64,000 nt of DNA. Source: Paludibacteraceae bacterium. GTDB lineage: Bacteria; Bacteroidota; Bacteroidia; Bacteroidales; Paludibacteraceae. The stretch covers positions 105,993 through 169,992 of the forward strand of contig CAJOIR010000002.1 in the NCBI GenBank assembly GCA_905234685.1, in the 5' to 3' direction. Positions 9,901 to 18,621 of this stretch are shown here, piece after piece. Each line of letters begins with the position of its first letter. Position 1 is the first letter of the stretch. The notes below the pieces were generated by a model that was not told the DNA's origin, did no database searches, and saw only the letters and a list, made by a program, of their open reading frames with translations. Made by a program: the position numbers and the translations under genes.

Positions 9901-12900
9901 TCTCCCGAGTGTACCTCTCCAGACTTGTTGCGGATACCTATCATGATGTTGCCCACCTCTCCCAGTGTAGGATTACCCATCACCGTGATACGGTTCTCCG
10001 GATGACCATTGGCATCGTCATATACGACATAAGGCAATGTGTTGCTTACTCCCGCAGTACCGCTGCGTTTCGCCTTGTTACGAGCAAGTTTTGCCTCTGT
10101 CAGTGCTTCGAATGTAAAATCAAACTGGTTCTCCTCAAGCCATACTTTCCAACGGTCTTGCTCATTACTATTATTATACAGCCCCTCAGGAGTAAGCGTA
10201 AGAGGAATCTCATACTCATAATAGTTCTGGCGCATGTCGCTACCGAGACGAATGAACACACTAAGGTCACCGTCCTGCAATGTCTGGTCCTCAGGCATCT
10301 GTTCTGCATGTACAAACATCTGCAGACGCTTGTATTGCCTCATATCGTAACCTGTCTTTTTATATACTGCACGCGCATCAGCAGGAGCAAGATTATGTAC
10401 GCGCAGCACCATAGCCTGCTCGTTCTGTTCTATAAGTTGCGGTTGACCTGGGTCTGTAATACGGGTTATACCAGGAGGCAACACATAGTTCACCGGAGTC
10501 TTTGATGAGTTCTCCTCGATGTTTACTGCCAGCACATCCATCTGACCGTTGGTAATAGGAGGTTGTGCAATAGGATAAAGGTCTTTGGTGTAACTGCGCC
10601 ATTCGCCCCGGACAAGGTCAAGCGATGCCAGACGCAGGTGTGTCTCCTGCTTGAAACCTGTCATATAAAGACGTACAAAACGTATCGACTTGAAGTTCCT
10701 AACTCCACCCACCTTGGTATATACGTTAGGGTCACGAATAGGAATTTTGAACTGATACCATTTCACTTCCGAAGTCTCACCGTTTTGCAACCGCACCTTC
10801 GTCACATACTCCTGTGTGATGTATTGTTTGCCTGCACCCAGCATACCGGGACGGAGAGATATATGATACTCATAGTACTTCTCATATTCCGACAGAGTGT
10901 TGTCACCGTTGATGTCTTCTATATCAGGCGTAAGAGTTGCTGCAGTACCATAGTTCTCCCTGCTGTCTTCTGTGGCGGGAGAGTTGCCTTCTGTACCGTT
11001 GTAATACTTGTAACGATCCAGAATAGACACTTCATTTGCGTCATAGTCCGAACCGCGGTAATAGTGGTAGTTGTCACCCGCAGGGTCGTTAAGCGGAGAG
11101 AACGGGTCATCCTGCCAACGTGCAATGACATCAGCACTTACCTTGCTCCTAAGTGCAGCCACATAGTCGGCATAAGGACGAACTCCGGCATACTCGTATT
11201 GGAACTCCTCATCCGTACTAAGACCGTTAATACCTACGTCCTGACGCAGACGCGCTCCAGCTTCGTTGGAGAAGGCGGTGATGGTACTCGTGGTCTTCGG
11301 AACACGGCCCCATGCGGTGTATTCAACATTAGCCTGCTCAGCATCATTAACCGGCAAACCATGCTCGAACGCTTTCTTGCCGTCTTTCAGAATATCTTCT
11401 GATACATCGCCAAGGTCTATATACAAATCACCACCCTCATATGTAGGGTCAGGGTTGGTCAGCATCGGGTCCATCATCCAGAATTCTATATATTCTATGT
11501 TGGCTGTCTCGAAATCGGTGTTGTCAAGTTTGCGCATAATACCACCCCAGCGCTTCTCAGGGCTGGTGAGACGTCCGTCAGAACCTATCTCGTCGGCGGA
11601 AATGTTGTACGAACCACGCTCAGAAGGGTAGTAACTCAGGTTAAGCACCGAGAGACGAGTGTCTTCCTGCACATTGCTCTGGCGGTTAGGATAAACCTCC
11701 TGCTCAGGTACAAGACGCGTCCTGTGGTCTGACATCAAATCAGGATTGTCACGCACATGCTGCGGCGTATTGGGAGAAATAACTCCGAAAATCTTGTCAA
11801 CCACGTACCAACTCAGGTGTGCACGGTTCTTGCCATATTCGGTGTTGTTACTTAGTTTCGACTCTGCATAGCGACTTGGTGTTGAGGCAAGATGCCAGTA
11901 ATGGGGATAGTGTATGTCTATGTTCGTCTTGGTTGCCTCGAAGTCATCTATGTAAGCGGTACCAGCCTTGCCTACTTCGCTTGTGTGACCGGGTATCAGA
12001 TGAGCAAACTCGGCATTCAGCTGTATGGTCGACGGTTGTGTCGCGTTTATCCACGGGATAGCGTTCAAGGCGTTGCTCAACCACATGAACTCTTTCTTCC
12101 AACTGCCGTTAACGCCCCATATCGTGTTGCTCAAAGGCTCGTTACCCGTGTTCACCTTCACTGTCAAAGGACGCTCTGACATATACATTATAGTTCCGCC
12201 TATCACTAGGTCTTTCGTGAACGCATATTCCAGATGAGCACCCATCAGCGACTTGCGTTTCATCGAGAACATGCTCTGGTTCTCAAGTTGCACATCCACT
12301 TTTGTTCCCGACTCCAAGATAGACTGGTTAAGAATCGTCACCGTACCCATAGTGTAGTCAACGGTGTAGTCAACGTTCTCAGTCAACTTGGCGCCACCAG
12401 CAGTCACCGTAACCGACCCACGAGGGATATTCATCGCATTCAGGCGTATCTCGCTACCTGACGAGCCTTTGTATTTACCAGTCATGCGGAATTTGTTCTT
12501 CTCCGACAACTCCTGTGCCACCACAAGCGTTGAGTCATACAGTTCCTGGAAGACGTATTTGTCCGCTATCTTGTTGTCGCCTATTGCCTTCCTGAGGTAA
12601 CTGCCGAAAGGTTCCAAAACGGGGAAAATTATTCTGCCACTGCTTGATATCGCAGTGTAACCCTCCACATAGTCGAATTTACCGTCAGGTGACTGGTTGT
12701 TCTTCGAGTCAAGTCTGTCGAGGTTCAGCACTCTAAGCAACTGCTTACCCTTTATATCACCCTCCTGAAGATACTGCAAGTCGGTTCCAACCGAGTCGTT
12801 ATGGTAGTTTACATAAAGTTCGAACTTGTCGCTTGATATCTGCATTGCACCGAGCGAATAGACGTTCTTCATCATCAGGTCCCAAGTACCCTTACCTTTG

Positions 12901-14474
12901 GCTATAGGTGAGTTGGTCGTACTCTTTAGCATCTTCAGTACCAATGCATTCGGGGCACGGAGATTCTCCGAAGCGTCTGTGGAGAATTCACCTACCTGAT
13001 ACACCTGACCACCATAGGTATATTCGTATGCCACACAAAGCACCTCATCCTGGTTCAATGCCGAACGGAGAGATATGTAGCCAAGAGCGGAATTCAAGGT
13101 GTATTCCGATGATGACAGCAGACGAGCTGACTCTATCTTCTCGTAGTCCACACCACCGACTATGTCATAGGCAGCAAGAGTGGCAAGCACTGCATTGCTC
13201 TGCTGAATGTTGCGTACATCCGGCATACCCGTTATCTCTTCATACAGAGTGTTAGCCTTGTTGTACGGCTGAAGCAGTGTACCCTGTTCAGCCCAGTGCA
13301 TGTTGCTTATATGAGCTGACTGTGCCTCACCGAGGTCTGCAAAGGCTATTATGTTGCGTGCTTCATCGTATCTGCCGCGCTTGTTGGTAACCCATACTTC
13401 AATACGGTTGATCGTTACACCTGAGGAGATATACGGCAACTGCTGCATTGACTTCTCGTAGTTGTCGCGGAACCAGTGGGAGAGGAAGAAGTGGCGGTTC
13501 TCATCGTAAGCATCGGCGGCTATCTCGAACTGAGTCATCTGTGCGCCGCCCTGAGAACTTACAGACTGACTCTGAGAGTTCTGTTGCGAAAGAAGCGCTT
13601 GAATGGTCAGTTTGCCGAACTTCAAACTGGTCTTCAAACCGAATAGTGCCTGACTACCGCGTATGAGGCTTGAATTGAGGTTCATCGACACATTACCGGC
13701 CTCTATCGACTGAATGATGTCATCTTCTTTGCCCTTGTAATTCAGTTTTATGTTCTGGCGGTCGAAGTCGAACGAAGACTCAGTGTTGTAACTCATGTTG
13801 AAGTTCAGTTTGTCACCGACCTTGCCGTTGACACTCAACTGTATCTTCTCATCGAAGTCAAACACGTTGTTGTTACGGTTGTGGACTGTCAGCGCGGGGT
13901 TGTCGATATACTGGTGCTTGAAGCCAAACAAGAGTTCTGCACTACCCTGCATCTTCAGCTGAACACCACCAGGCCCAAACACCTTGTCTGCAGGACCGAT
14001 GTTAAACTTCATGTCGGTGATATCGAACTTGCGCTCGTTGTTGTGCTCCACCTCACCAATTTTCTTCTGCCAGTACTGCTTCATCGCCTGGTCTGCAGAC
14101 CACTCCCTATACTCCTTTTCTGTCATCAGATACGGTGTCGCAATATCAACATCACCTATCTTCGTATGCATTATGTAGTAACCCGTCTCTGGCTGATACT
14201 CAACCTCCTTCTTTATGTTATCAGGGTCTTTCAGGTCCATCGATGACTTCGGTGCTGTCAACTCTTCATAGTTGCCCTGCTCATAGCGAGTCACCATCAC
14301 CGGAGCCATTGTCACACTATCTGATGCCGTGCTGACACTGTCCGAAGCAGATGGCGCACCCTCCTGACCAGACACAAAAGCATCACTCCGCTCCGGAGGC
14401 GGAGTGACCCCTGTCGTCTGTGCCATCAGTCCCAATGGCAGCAGCAGAATCAGAAGTACACGTATTTTACTCAT
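6960..14474 (-). CDS. sprA: SprA/Sov outer-membrane translocon of the type IX secretion system
   Basis: At 2504 residues this has the size of SprA (Sov in Porphyromonas), the giant beta barrel through which T9SS cargo crosses the outer membrane. It has an N-terminal signal peptide ending near LGLMAQ, a periplasmic region with SprA N-terminal repeats (for example SIEAGNVSMNLNSSLI, about 260-275), and a long, beta-strand-rich remainder ending in FDHQ-type strands and a final IKLMLTR. It sits directly downstream of ruvA, an order often seen in Bacteroidetes. No TAnnTTTG box is visible in the 115-base ruvA-sprA gap, so co-transcription is likely. Several proteins in this window carry tails that such a translocon could export. 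Confidence 0.95.
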   Translation of the reverse strand: MSKIRVLLILLLPLGLMAQTTGVTPPPERSDAFVSGQEGAPSASDSVSTASDSVTMAPVMVTRYEQGNYEELTAPKSSMDLKDPDNIKKEVEYQPETGYYIMHTKIGDVDIATPYLMTEKEYREWSADQAMKQYWQKKIGEVEHNNERKFDITDMKFNIGPADKVFGPGGVQLKMQGSAELLFGFKHQYIDNPALTVHNRNNNVFDFDEKIQLSVNGKVGDKLNFNMSYNTESSFDFDRQNIKLNYKGKEDDIIQSIEAGNVSMNLNSSLIRGSQALFGLKTSLKFGKLTIQALLSQQNSQSQSVSSQGGAQMTQFEIAADAYDENRHFFLSHWFRDNYEKSMQQLPYISSGVTINRIEVWVTNKRGRYDEARNIIAFADLGEAQSAHISNMHWAEQGTLLQPYNKANTLYEEITGMPDVRNIQQSNAVLATLAAYDIVGGVDYEKIESARLLSSSEYTLNSALGYISLRSALNQDEVLCVAYEYTYGGQVYQVGEFSTDASENLRAPNALVLKMLKSTTNSPIAKGKGTWDLMMKNVYSLGAMQISSDKFELYVNYHNDSVGTDLQYLQEGDIKGKQLLRVLNLDRLDSKNNQSPDGKFDYVEGYTAISSSGRIIFPVLEPFGSYLRKAIGDNKIADKYVFQELYDSTLVVAQELSEKNKFRMTGKYKGSSGSEIRLNAMNIPRGSVTVTAGGAKLTENVDYTVDYTMGTVTILNQSILESGTKVDVQLENQSMFSMKRKSLMGAHLEYAFTKDLVIGGTIMYMSERPLTVKVNTGNEPLSNTIWGVNGSWKKEFMWLSNALNAIPWINATQPSTIQLNAEFAHLIPGHTSEVGKAGTAYIDDFEATKTNIDIHYPHYWHLASTPSRYAESKLSNNTEYGKNRAHLSWYVVDKIFGVISPNTPQHVRDNPDLMSDHRTRLVPEQEVYPNRQSNVQEDTRLSVLNLSYYPSERGSYNISADEIGSDGRLTSPEKRWGGIMRKLDNTDFETANIEYIEFWMMDPMLTNPDPTYEGGDLYIDLGDVSEDILKDGKKAFEHGLPVNDAEQANVEYTAWGRVPKTTSTITAFSNEAGARLRQDVGINGLSTDEEFQYEYAGVRPYADYVAALRSKVSADVIARWQDDPFSPLNDPAGDNYHYYRGSDYDANEVSILDRYKYYNGTEGNSPATEDSRENYGTAATLTPDIEDINGDNTLSEYEKYYEYHISLRPGMLGAGKQYITQEYVTKVRLQNGETSEVKWYQFKIPIRDPNVYTKVGGVRNFKSIRFVRLYMTGFKQETHLRLASLDLVRGEWRSYTKDLYPIAQPPITNGQMDVLAVNIEENSSKTPVNYVLPPGITRITDPGQPQLIEQNEQAMVLRVHNLAPADARAVYKKTGYDMRQYKRLQMFVHAEQMPEDQTLQDGDLSVFIRLGSDMRQNYYEYEIPLTLTPEGLYNNSNEQDRWKVWLEENQFDFTFEALTEAKLARNKAKRSGTAGVSNTLPYVVYDDANGHPENRITVMGNPTLGEVGNIMIGIRNKSGEVHSGEIWVNELRMSQFNEEGGVAATGNVALGISDIAQVNVAGRLETAGYGSIESNVLDRNMDNSYQFSVSAALEAGRLFPEQAKLQIPLYVTYTNQTLSPKYDPLDTDIKLADNLETFETKEEKDSVRSMSNTVQTSTNFSVTNAKVNIKSKKKDMFYDPANFTISYSRMEQNKHTPELERDFQKEDKGSFNYSFNFNPKPWEPFKKIQKVQKLKWISELNIYYLPQSWAFSTDMRRQYTHMRMRDFSGEMSGIANQDLTFSKDWMWNRNFDFKYDLTKTMKFSFSTAMNSTVDEGQFTPEIIRDYAFTHDYYEAWRDTVLRSMKTMGIPYQYQQVFTASYSVPFNRFKSLDWITANGSYNATYNWNRTATRKTNSGEETTELGNTISSMQSWQVDGALNFETLYNKSKYLKEINQRFNGRPQRSRFRPKTYTQTISLRKDSAIEVTHRLGSERLVVVTTDANGKKVSVKTKAIDANKVQLTAKGNYDNVTVSITSQDPNGRTPAQTFGDLSLRFLMLIRKAQVTYRETNSLVVPGFYPQAGFMGQNKTGNIYAPGFDFAFGFVPKNFLEKAKEQQWLSRDTTVVQPAVRSNTTDFDIKITLEPFPGFKIQVNGKRYTSSSSSIIYTYDHLQETTTGSFNITQVAIGTAFDKIGKADENYKAASFDRFLQYRDVMQARIQQQYEDAVYPSVGFMRGSPLAGKPYDKSKGQISKNSADVLVPAFLAAYTGRDVNKATTNPFLGILNILPNWSVTYDGLGKLPWMRDHFRSVNLTHAYTCKYAIGSYGTYSTWVGTGDGTNRQIGFVRDVETDMPIPSSAYDIASVSLTEQFSPLIGVNVAMKNSMTAKVEYRKQRNLTLNVTSAQLMEGATDEFVAGFGYTIKDLNFSTKNKDGRQKKVTNDLKLAVDVSYKDVKTLLRKVEENITQASSGNKVFGIKISADYVLSQKINLQFFYDHQGTTPLISSSYPIRSDNAGINIKLMLTR

Positions 14475-14589
14475 GCTCTATCAGTGTCAACAAGAGTAGT
14501 TTTTTTCAATAGGCAATCGTGTTTTTATTGGTTATTTGGTTTCGGTTATTTTATGAACTGTCAATTATGCAATCAACAATTCAATGGTT

Positions 14590-15201
14590 TTACAACATCT
14601 TCAGTGCAGTCCTTATCACCTGCTCCACACTCATTTCCGGACTGTCGCGCAATATCTTGTCCACCGCTTTGCTGCTCGCTGCTGCAGCGAAGCCCAACAT
14701 CGTCAGTGCACTCACAGCCTCCTGCTTTGTTTCGTTGTCTATCACGCTTGTCATTACTCCGGACTCATTATCAACAGTTGTGGTGCCTTGCCCCAGGTCA
14801 ATCTTTAGTACCTTGTCTTTCAGATCAACAACAATACGCTGTGCAGTCTTTGCACCGAGACCCTTTATGCTACTCAGTGCATGGATGTTACCTGTCGCTA
14901 TAATCTGCCTCACCTCACCTGCGGAATAGCCTGACATGATCATACGCGCGGTATTGGCACCGATGCCGCTTACACTTGTCAGCATACGGAACAGTTCTCG
15001 CTCACCTTTGCTGAGGAAACCGAACAGCTCATGAGTATCCTCACGGATTATCTCCTCCACATACAATTTGGCGGTCTTCTGCTCAACAAGCGCCGTATAT
15101 ACAGGCAAAGCGATGTTGATGAAGTAGCCCACACCACCAGTCTCTATCACTGCATTCGTCGGAAGCAGTTCTGCGAGTTCGCCTTTTATATAGTCTATCA
15201 T
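14590..15201 (-). CDS. ruvA: Holliday junction branch migration protein RuvA
   Basis: RuvA is the DNA-binding subunit that holds the Holliday junction for the RuvB motor. The 203-residue product begins MIDYIKGELAEL, the usual RuvA start. An in-frame ATG 27 bases upstream at 15228 would add MPPKVGKTI but lies almost on the promoter, so I chose 15201. The OB-fold domain covers about residues 1-63, followed by two helix-hairpin-helix motifs (SVSGIGANTARMI and SIKGLGAKTAQRI) and the C-terminal RuvB-binding helical domain. The length is normal. The gene leads into sprA. Confidence 0.95.
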   Translation of the reverse strand: MIDYIKGELAELLPTNAVIETGGVGYFINIALPVYTALVEQKTAKLYVEEIIREDTHELFGFLSKGERELFRMLTSVSGIGANTARMIMSGYSAGEVRQIIATGNIHALSSIKGLGAKTAQRIVVDLKDKVLKIDLGQGTTTVDNESGVMTSVIDNETKQEAVSALTMLGFAAAASSKAVDKILRDSPEMSVEQVIRTALKML

Positions 15202-15225
15202 AATAGTTTTTCCAACTTTGGGCGG

Positions 15226-15233
15226 CAAAGGTA
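15226..15233 (-). promoter_or_regulatory. -7 element of the ruvA promoter
   Basis: The minus strand reads TACCTTTG about 25 bases upstream of the chosen ruvA start. A weak -33 match (CTTTCA) lies about 20 bases further upstream. This box supports the downstream ATG at 15201. Confidence 0.65.
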
Positions 15234-15738
15234 CAAAGAAAAGTTGAAAGTTGAAAGAGATGAGCGGTTTTTATGGCTTGAAAGTGTTAAATTGAGAAAA
15301 ACAGACTCCATAATTAAGTTATAACGCAAATGGTTGTTAATTATCTTTCGCTGACAGAAACGGAAGAGACAAATATTATCATTCACGAATCACGGTGCAA
15401 AGATACGATGGCGGGGATTTGCGTTGTCCCATTTTGGCACTATCTGGCACCATCAGGCATCATTCGGTACACATTGGCACTATATTCCCAAGCGAAAGGT
15501 ACGCTATGGTATATCAAACGCGGGCATAAGAATCCTGCGAGGGAGACGAATAATAGGAACACAAACATCGGCATAAAAAGCAGACGAAGTGAATGAAAAG
15601 AAAGCGTATTACTTCGGTAAGGGTTTGACAAGGGTTCGAAGGGGAAAGGACAAAAACAGATTTCATGTTACAATATTAAAGTTTAAGACTCTGATTAGCT
15701 TGAATGATGAAGGTGTTTGTCAGAAGGAGGGCAAGGGT
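15234..15738. other. Long intergenic region between ruvA and the GT9 gene
   Basis: About 500 bases without a convincing gene separate two divergent genes. Contents: a second minus-strand TATCTTTG box at 15398-15405; the twice-occurring TTGGCACTAT within the related stretch 15431-15483; and short purine-rich runs. Small open frames are present (for example minus 15386-15198, 62 residues, and plus 15589-15843, 84 residues), but none has a recognisable sequence. A small RNA or leader cannot be excluded. Confidence 0.4.
15398..15405 (-). promoter_or_regulatory. Possible second minus-strand -7 element upstream of ruvA
   Basis: The minus strand reads TATCTTTG, a full match to TAnnTTTG, about 165 bases upstream of the proximal ruvA promoter. 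I find no clear TTTG at the right distance. If used, it would produce a leader of about 190 bases that includes a 62-codon frame starting at 15386. Confidence 0.35.
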
Positions 15739-15770
15739 ATTGCAGTTGTAATTTATTATTTGTACCTTTG
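15739..15770 (+). promoter_or_regulatory. Promoter of the GT9 gene
   Basis: A -7 element TACCTTTG (15763-15770) follows an ATTG (15739-15742) at a distance of 20 bases. The start of transcription would fall at about 15776-15778, only a few bases before the likely ATG at 15780. Confidence 0.6.
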
Positions 15771-15779
15771 CCTGCCATT

Positions 15780-16808
15780 ATGTGCAAGGCGACTGAAACA
15801 TATTTGGTGCTGCGTTTCCGCAGCGTGGGCAACGTGGCGATGACGGTGCCCGTGGTGGCATCGGCAGCGGCGCTCAGTCCTCACGCACAGTTCGTTGTAG
15901 TAGCGGACAAACGTCTCGGCGACATGTTCCTGCAGTTGGACAATGTGCACTTTCATTGTGCCGACACGGAGAACGGAAACAGGAAGAGCGTCGTGCGTCT
16001 CTTCCGAGAACTAAGGCGCAACTACAACATTACTGGTGTGATAGACCTACAGAACAACCACCGAAGCAGGATGCTTGACTTCCTGTATCTGTGTTCAAGA
16101 GTCAGGATAACCCGCCTTGGAACAAACTACAATGCACAGCGGCGCCTGTGCAGAAAAGGGTATGCGGAGTCCGAACCTATGCCAGACGAGTTCAGCCGTT
16201 ATGCCTCTGTCTTCGCGAAAGCGGGACTCACAACTGACAACAGTTTCAGCGCACTGCCTCTTAACACAGACGCAGACAAGGCTGTGACAGAGCGTTTCGG
16301 CAAGAAGATGGGGCGATGGATAGGCATAGCTCCTTTTGCCAAGAGCAAGACGAACATGCTGCCGTACCGCACAACCAAAGAAGTGATTACGCACTTCGCA
16401 GCACAGGAGGACACGCGCGTCTTCCTCTTCGGGGCAGGACGTGTGGAGTGCGAGATGCTAAAGCAATGGGCAGCACTCTCAGACCGAATTGACAGCGTAG
16501 CGGGAGTGCTGGAACTAGCAGAAGAACTTGAACTGATGCGCCGTCTGGACTTCATGCTCTGCATGGACTCCGCCAACCAGCACTTAGCATCACTCGTAGG
16601 GCTGAGATGTGTGTCTGTATGGTGCGGCACACACCCTTATGCCGGGTTCTACGGATGGAAACAGCGGGCAGGCGACATCATCCAACAACCGCTCTCATGC
16701 CGACCATGCACTATTCACGGAAGAAGCAAATGCAAGTACCGCAACTTTCTATGCCGCCAGTTCAGTCCGGTGGAGATAATAGAGGGGTTAGAGGTCAGGG
16801 GGAAGTAA
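15780..16808 (+). CDS. Glycosyltransferase family 9 (heptosyltransferase-like)
   Basis: The product (342 residues from the chosen start) is a GT-B enzyme of the ADP-heptose:LPS heptosyltransferase family. It transfers an activated sugar to lipid A core or a related acceptor at the inner face of the inner membrane. The N-terminus YLVLRFRSVGNVAMTVPVV is the family signature (LRxxxxGDxxxxxP). The C-terminal nucleotide-binding half contains CMDSANQHLASLVG, matching the conserved DSGxxHLA region. A longer frame starts at 15717, but its extra residues overlap the promoter, so I chose 15780. The exact donor is not shown; ADP-heptose genes are not visible here, whereas GDP-heptose genes are at 30-33 kb. 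Confidence 0.85.
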   Translation: MCKATETYLVLRFRSVGNVAMTVPVVASAAALSPHAQFVVVADKRLGDMFLQLDNVHFHCADTENGNRKSVVRLFRELRRNYNITGVIDLQNNHRSRMLDFLYLCSRVRITRLGTNYNAQRRLCRKGYAESEPMPDEFSRYASVFAKAGLTTDNSFSALPLNTDADKAVTERFGKKMGRWIGIAPFAKSKTNMLPYRTTKEVITHFAAQEDTRVFLFGAGRVECEMLKQWAALSDRIDSVAGVLELAEELELMRRLDFMLCMDSANQHLASLVGLRCVSVWCGTHPYAGFYGWKQRAGDIIQQPLSCRPCTIHGRSKCKYRNFLCRQFSPVEIIEGLEVRGK

Positions 16809-16886
16809 AAAGTAAAAAGTAAAAAGTGTAAAGTAAAAAGCAAAAAGTGTAAAGTAAAAAGTAAAAAGCGAAAAGTAAAAAGTGAA
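16803..16886. repeat. AAAAAGT-type tandem repeat upstream of parA
   Basis: About 84 bases consist of roughly twelve copies of a 7-base unit AAAAAGT with variants (AAAGTGT, AAAAAGC). The repeat begins inside the last codons of the GT9 gene and ends about 16 bases before the parA ATG. It is low in complexity and lies where the parA leader must be. Confidence 0.85.
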
Positions 16887-16901
16887 ACAACACATTACAT
16901 C

Positions 16902-17663
16902 ATGTCAAAGATAATATCAATAGCCAATCAGAAAGGAGGAGTAGGCAAGACCACCACCTCCATCAACCTCTCTGCAGCCCTTGCTGCAGAAGGCAAGCGT
17001 GTGCTGCTTATCGATGCCGACCCACAGGCTAACGCCTCATCAGGTCTCGGAGTGAACATACGCCAGCTTGAAACTACCATATACGAATGTATGGTCAGCG
17101 GAGAACCCGCTGTCAAAGCGATACTGCCTACTGCGCAGGAGAACCTATATGTGCTACCGTCACACATTGACCTCATAGGAGCAGAGATAGAGATGATAAA
17201 CATTCCAGACCGCGAACTTCTGCTTCGCAACCTGCTGAAGCCAGTGCGCGATGACTACGACTACATCATCATCGACTGTTCTCCATCGCTCGGTATCATC
17301 ACGGTAAACTGCCTGACAGCATCCAACACCGTCATCATACCTGTGCAGTGCGAGTACTTCGCATTAGAGGGCATAAGCAAACTGCTCAACACAATCAAGA
17401 TTATCAAGTCAAAACTTAATCCCTCGCTCAACATAGAAGGGTTTCTGCTCACCATGTATGACAACCGTCTGAGACTTGCCAATCAGGTTTATGATGAAGT
17501 ACGCCGTCATTTCGGGCAGTTAGTATTCAAGACCGTCATCGCCCGCAACGTGCGCCTCTCGGAAGCACCGTCACACGGCATGTCGGTACTCACATACGAC
17601 CCCTCATCCAAAGGAGCACAGAACTACAAAGAACTCGCCAAAGAGTTGATAGAAAGGCAGTGA
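16902..17663 (+). CDS. parA: Chromosome partitioning ATPase ParA (Soj)
   Basis: ParA is a deviant Walker-type ATPase that, with ParB, moves newly replicated origins apart on the nucleoid. The 253-residue protein has the deviant Walker A motif KGGVGKTT (residues 11-18), Walker A' at about 39-43 (DADPQ) and Walker B near IIIDCSPSLG. It has no N-terminal HTH, as in chromosomal ParA proteins. parB follows after about 100 bases of low-complexity spacer. The ParA-ParB pair suggests the segment may not be far from the replication origin, which the window does not show. Confidence 0.95.
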   Translation: MSKIISIANQKGGVGKTTTSINLSAALAAEGKRVLLIDADPQANASSGLGVNIRQLETTIYECMVSGEPAVKAILPTAQENLYVLPSHIDLIGAEIEMINIPDRELLLRNLLKPVRDDYDYIIIDCSPSLGIITVNCLTASNTVIIPVQCEYFALEGISKLLNTIKIIKSKLNPSLNIEGFLLTMYDNRLRLANQVYDEVRRHFGQLVFKTVIARNVRLSEAPSHGMSVLTYDPSSKGAQNYKELAKELIERQ

Positions 17664-17762
17664 TTGAAGTGTGGAACTGTGGAACTGTGTAATTGTGGAA
17701 GTGTCCAATTACCAGTTCACCTATTCAACTTATAACCTATTATAACCTAATTAACATCTATA
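17664..17762. other. Low-complexity parA-parB spacer
   Basis: The spacer contains repeated GTGGAACTGT and GTGGAAGTG motifs (17673-17703) and then TATAACCTA repeated with a one-base shift (17731-17751). I see no hairpin terminator. parB is probably co-transcribed with parA. Confidence 0.5.
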
Positions 17763-18620
17763 ATGAAACCACGTACAGGACTTGGAAGAGGACTCGACGC
17801 CCTCATTGACACATCAAGTGTTACCACAAGCGGCTCATCATCCATATCGGAAGTGGAGCTCTCGCTCATATACCCCAACCCCAACCAGCCACGGCGCAAC
17901 TTCTCTGAGGAGGGTCTGGAAGAACTCGCTGCCTCTATCCGCGAACTGGGTGTCATCTCGCCAATAACACTGCGCAAGAACGATGACGGTACCTACCTCA
18001 TCATTGCAGGTGAACGCCGTTTCCGTGCAGCACACAGAGCGGGACTCACATCCATACCAGCATACATACGTACTGCCAAAGACGAGCAGGTGATGGAGAT
18101 GGCACTCATAGAGAACATACAGCGAGAGGACTTGGACGCCATAGAGATAGCACTAGCCTATCAGCGACTGATTGACGAATACCACCTCACGCAGGAGCGT
18201 ATGTCGGAGCGCGTAGGCAAGAAGCGTGCTACCATAGCCAACTACCTGCGTCTACTCAAACTGCCTGCAGAGATTCAGGTAGGACTCAAAGACAAGCATA
18301 TAGACATGGGTCATGCACGCGCACTCCTCTCGCTCAAGACACCTCAGGAGCAACTTATGCTCTACAAGCGCATCCTCAAGGAGGACCTCAGCGTCAGACG
18401 CGTGGAAGAACTGGCAAGTACAGGTGAAGTGCTGCCTGTTCAAAAGGCTGAGCCAAAGCCACAGCAAAAGAAGGAATACAAGGCAGAACAGAAAGACCTT
18501 GCAAGACGCTTCGCAACCAAAGTGAAGATAACATGCAATGCCGATGGTAAAGGAAAGATAGTATTCCCATTCAAAAACGAAGACGAACTTAAGAACCTCC
18601 TTACCCTCCTAAACAAGTAG
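17763..18620 (+). CDS. parB: Chromosome partitioning protein ParB
   Basis: ParB is the CTP-dependent clamp that loads at parS sites and works with ParA. The 285-residue protein shows the typical order: a short N-terminus (LGRGLDALI) that stimulates ParA; the ParB/sulfiredoxin CTP-binding domain, with GERRFRA at about 87-93; a helix-turn-helix region (LTQERMSERVGKKRATIANYL); a charged linker of about 40 residues rich in K, E and Q; and a C-terminal dimerisation segment. The length is normal. No full parS palindrome was found nearby. The DUF5683 gene starts directly after its stop. Confidence 0.95.
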   Translation: MKPRTGLGRGLDALIDTSSVTTSGSSSISEVELSLIYPNPNQPRRNFSEEGLEELAASIRELGVISPITLRKNDDGTYLIIAGERRFRAAHRAGLTSIPAYIRTAKDEQVMEMALIENIQREDLDAIEIALAYQRLIDEYHLTQERMSERVGKKRATIANYLRLLKLPAEIQVGLKDKHIDMGHARALLSLKTPQEQLMLYKRILKEDLSVRRVEELASTGEVLPVQKAEPKPQQKKEYKAEQKDLARRFATKVKITCNADGKGKIVFPFKNEDELKNLLTLLNK

Positions 18621-18621
18621 T

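Noticed and set aside
10563-11402. Long open frame (279 codons) opposite sprA, one of many over sprA, rpoB, rpoC and tuf
   Set aside because: It is antisense to a gene with clear homology, has no recognisable domains and comes from codon bias of the real gene. The same holds for 42980-43693, 51528-52052 and 54169-54786.
15589-15843. 84-codon frame on the plus strand before the GT9 gene
   Set aside because: It has no domain and no promoter at its start, and it overlaps the GT9 promoter and start. It looks like chance.
16880-16896. GTGAAACA half-site, reminiscent of parS, in front of parA
   Set aside because: The other half of the palindrome is missing, and the sequence belongs to the AAAAAGT repeat. 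No full parS site was found in the window.
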